From: Pedobacter planticolens
GTDB lineage: Bacteria; Bacteroidota; Bacteroidia; Sphingobacteriales; Sphingobacteriaceae
DNA length: 64,000 bases
Reading direction: 5' to 3'
Assembly (NCBI RefSeq): GCF_014172375.1
Contig: NZ_WNXD01000002.1
Span: 806,001 to 870,000, forward strand
Positions 62,673-64,000 of this stretch are shown here, one piece after another (within the stretch, counting starts at the first letter, position 1; each line of letters starts with the position of its first letter). The notes below the pieces were generated by a model. That model worked only from the letters and a program-made list of their open reading frames with translations. It ran no database searches and was not told where the DNA came from. The position numbers and the translations under genes were made by a program.

Positions 62673-63230
62673 TTATCTTTTCTTATTCCCTTTTGGGAAA
62701 CGCATTTTATAATCCGTTTGCACATTACCTTTTGCAATTGCATCTAATTTTCCTTTTAGCAATTGTTTGCGCAACAAACTCAATTTGTCGGTAAAGAGCT
62801 TACCTTCAATATGATCATATTCATGTTGAATTACACGAGCAGGAAATCCAGTTACTTTTTCTTCGTGAAGTTTCCAATTTTCATCGTAATATTTAATTAG
62901 GATGTTTGGTTTACGCATCACATCTTCTCTCACTTCTGGAATACTTAAACAGCCTTCGTTAAAAGCCCAAGGTTCGCCAGTTTCTTCTAAAATTTGAGCA
63001 TTGATGAAAACTTTCACATAAGCCGCTTCGTCTTCATCACCTTTGGTATCTACAATAAATAAACGAATTGGCAAACCAACTTGAGGGGCAGCTAAGCCAA
63101 CGCCACTAGCATTATACATGGTTTCGAACATGTTTTTTATCAGTTGTTGTAAATCAGGATATGTTTCATCAATATCAACACAAACTTTCTTTAAAACAGG
63201 ATCGCCGTAGGCTACAATTGGTAACTTCAT
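62673..63230 (-). CDS. def: Peptide deformylase
   Basis: A 185-residue metalloenzyme that removes N-formyl from nascent proteins. All three motifs are present: GVGLAAPQVG (about 44-53), EGCLSIPE (about 98-105) and QHEYDHIEGKLF (about 141-152), giving the Cys and two His metal ligands. Length is normal. The ATG at 63230 is directly preceded by a -7 box. It is monocistronic or the end of a unit; the M16 gene upstream on this strand is 86 nt away and ends before that promoter. Confidence 0.96.
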   Translation of the reverse strand: MKLPIVAYGDPVLKKVCVDIDETYPDLQQLIKNMFETMYNASGVGLAAPQVGLPIRLFIVDTKGDEDEAAYVKVFINAQILEETGEPWAFNEGCLSIPEVREDVMRKPNILIKYYDENWKLHEEKVTGFPARVIQHEYDHIEGKLFTDKLSLLRKQLLKGKLDAIAKGNVQTDYKMRFPKGNKKR

Positions 63231-63234
63231 GGTG

Positions 63235-63242
63235 CAAAAATA
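63235..63242 (-). promoter_or_regulatory. -7 element placed for a leaderless def mRNA
   Basis: Minus-strand TATTTTTG is an exact consensus match exactly 4 nt before the def ATG. Confidence 0.6.
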
Positions 63243-63316
63243 CGAAATAATGTATAAATGGGAAATAGGAAATAGTGAATGGGAAATAGATATGACAGGA
63301 TAAAAAGAACAAAAAT

Positions 63317-64000
63317 CTAATTTTCCATTGGATAAAACGTTAATGAACTCAACTTACTTTCATCTAAAATCTCATTAGAAATAGTTGCCATATCAGTTGT
63401 ACTAACCGCTCTAATTTTATTAAATACAGTTTCTAAATCATCAATTTTATTGTAATCAATTAGGCTTTTTGCCATCGAAATGATTAATCCAATTCGGTTT
63501 TCTTCGCCTAAAGCAATTTGCCCGATAAACTTATTTTTAGCCTTTTGCAATTGAATTTCTGTTAAAGGATTATCCTTTATTTTTTTGAATTCTTTCGAAA
63601 TTAAGCTAAATGCTTTATCTAGTTTTTCTTTATCTGTACCAAAATATAAAGCAAAGATTCCCGTATCGCTCAGCGGACTATAATTAGATTCGATGGTGTA
63701 AGCAATGCCGTATTTCTCTCTCAACTGTAAATTTAAAATCGAGCTCATTCCTGTTCCACCAAGCATGTTGTTGAGCAATAATAAACCTGCTTTGTACGGA
63801 TGATGTAACGAATAGGCTTGTGTACCCATCATGACGTGTGCTTGTGAAATCTGTTTGTTTACAACGATATTTTGTGCTTTATTAGGTATTGGCACACTTC
63901 TTTTTTTATCTGATAAATTTGTCGGAACAGATTCAAAATGTGTCGAACCAATCTTAATGAACTTATTTAGCGAGTAATTTCCAATCACAGCAACTACTAT
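63317..64000 (-). CDS. M16 family (insulinase-like) peptidase, C-terminal fragment
   Basis: The last 227 codons of a gene that begins beyond the right edge; no stop interrupts the frame up to 64000. The segment matches the M16 C-terminal (non-catalytic) domain: VVNKQISQAHVMMGTQAYS, LLNNMLGGTGMSSILNLQLR, EKYGIAYTIESNYS and GIFALYFGTDKEKL. The catalytic HxxEH half is outside the window, so it could be an active peptidase or an inactive partner. In Bacteroidota such genes are often processing-peptidase-like and exported; the signal peptide cannot be seen. Confidence 0.85.
   Translation of the reverse strand: MVVAVIGNYSLNKFIKIGSTHFESVPTNLSDKKRSVPIPNKAQNIVVNKQISQAHVMMGTQAYSLHHPYKAGLLLLNNMLGGTGMSSILNLQLREKYGIAYTIESNYSPLSDTGIFALYFGTDKEKLDKAFSLISKEFKKIKDNPLTEIQLQKAKNKFIGQIALGEENRIGLIISMAKSLIDYNKIDDLETVFNKIRAVSTTDMATISNEILDESKLSSLTFYPMEN

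Overview
The window reads as chromosomal DNA of a Bacteroidota bacterium, most likely Sphingobacteriaceae and close to Pedobacter. The grounds are AT-rich sequence; promoters with the Bacteroidota -7 element TAnnTTTG; almost no Shine-Dalgarno sequences; lineage-typical families (DUF4175, DUF2807, reg_prop sensor, Ig-like SbsA-type lipoprotein, carboxypeptidase-like regulatory protein); and several families of intergenic inverted repeats. The genus is my inference. I see no rRNA, tRNA, CRISPR array, transposase, integrase or phage gene. Almost everything is core housekeeping, so this is not a defence or mobile island.

Layout. 1-9.6 kb: end of a sensor gene, a large DUF4175 membrane/coiled-coil protein with ybeY, a flavinylation-type pair (PepSY membrane protein plus ApbE-DUF2271 fusion), a Tat-exported threonine-aldolase-like enzyme, a 220-nt structured noncoding stretch, a DUF2807 protein and an orphan 4HB_MCP protein. 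9.6-16.3 kb: Uup-type ABC-F, a small membrane protein, two parS-like sites, mnmG, an Ig-like lipoprotein and a gamma carbonic anhydrase. 16.3-25.6 kb: divergent nadB/nadA, thiL, an esterase, rmuC, purU, a FAD oxidoreductase and a YugP-like peptidase. 25.7-39.1 kb: apaG, dusB, a CPBP protease with cdsA, an M14 peptidase, a DsbA/FrnE-like oxidoreductase, DUF3820, mfd, a DUF2752/TM2 pair, and nif3 with a zinc-ribbon protein. 39.2-50.6 kb: TPR protein, ketoacyl synthase III, LUD protein, ftsH and rsfS; then birA, two tandem DsbD-alpha proteins, dsbD and pfkA; then ybjQ and a deoxyribonucleotidase. 50.7-54.4 kb: the rpsP-rimM-trmD-rplS group, interrupted by a lipoprotein gene and a repeat-rich spacer. 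54.4-64 kb: a Glu/Leu/Phe/Val dehydrogenase, MscS, the GT51-hpt-psd run, mrp-nifU, a regulatory-domain protein, def, and the end of an M16 peptidase.

The genes cover NAD, thiamine-phosphate, one-carbon and phospholipid metabolism, translation and tRNA modification, repair, Fe-S handling and envelope thiol redox.

The strongest unexpected signals are: (i) at least nine genes, on both strands, with a TAnnTTT(G/A) element exactly 4 nt before the start codon, predicting leaderless mRNAs; (ii) an ApbE-DUF2271 fusion that carries a candidate FMN-acceptor motif for self-flavinylation; (iii) an exact consensus parS plus a near-parS just before mnmG; and (iv) several inverted-repeat families and leader hairpins not explained by coding sequence. 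I found no convincing wholly new multi-gene system.
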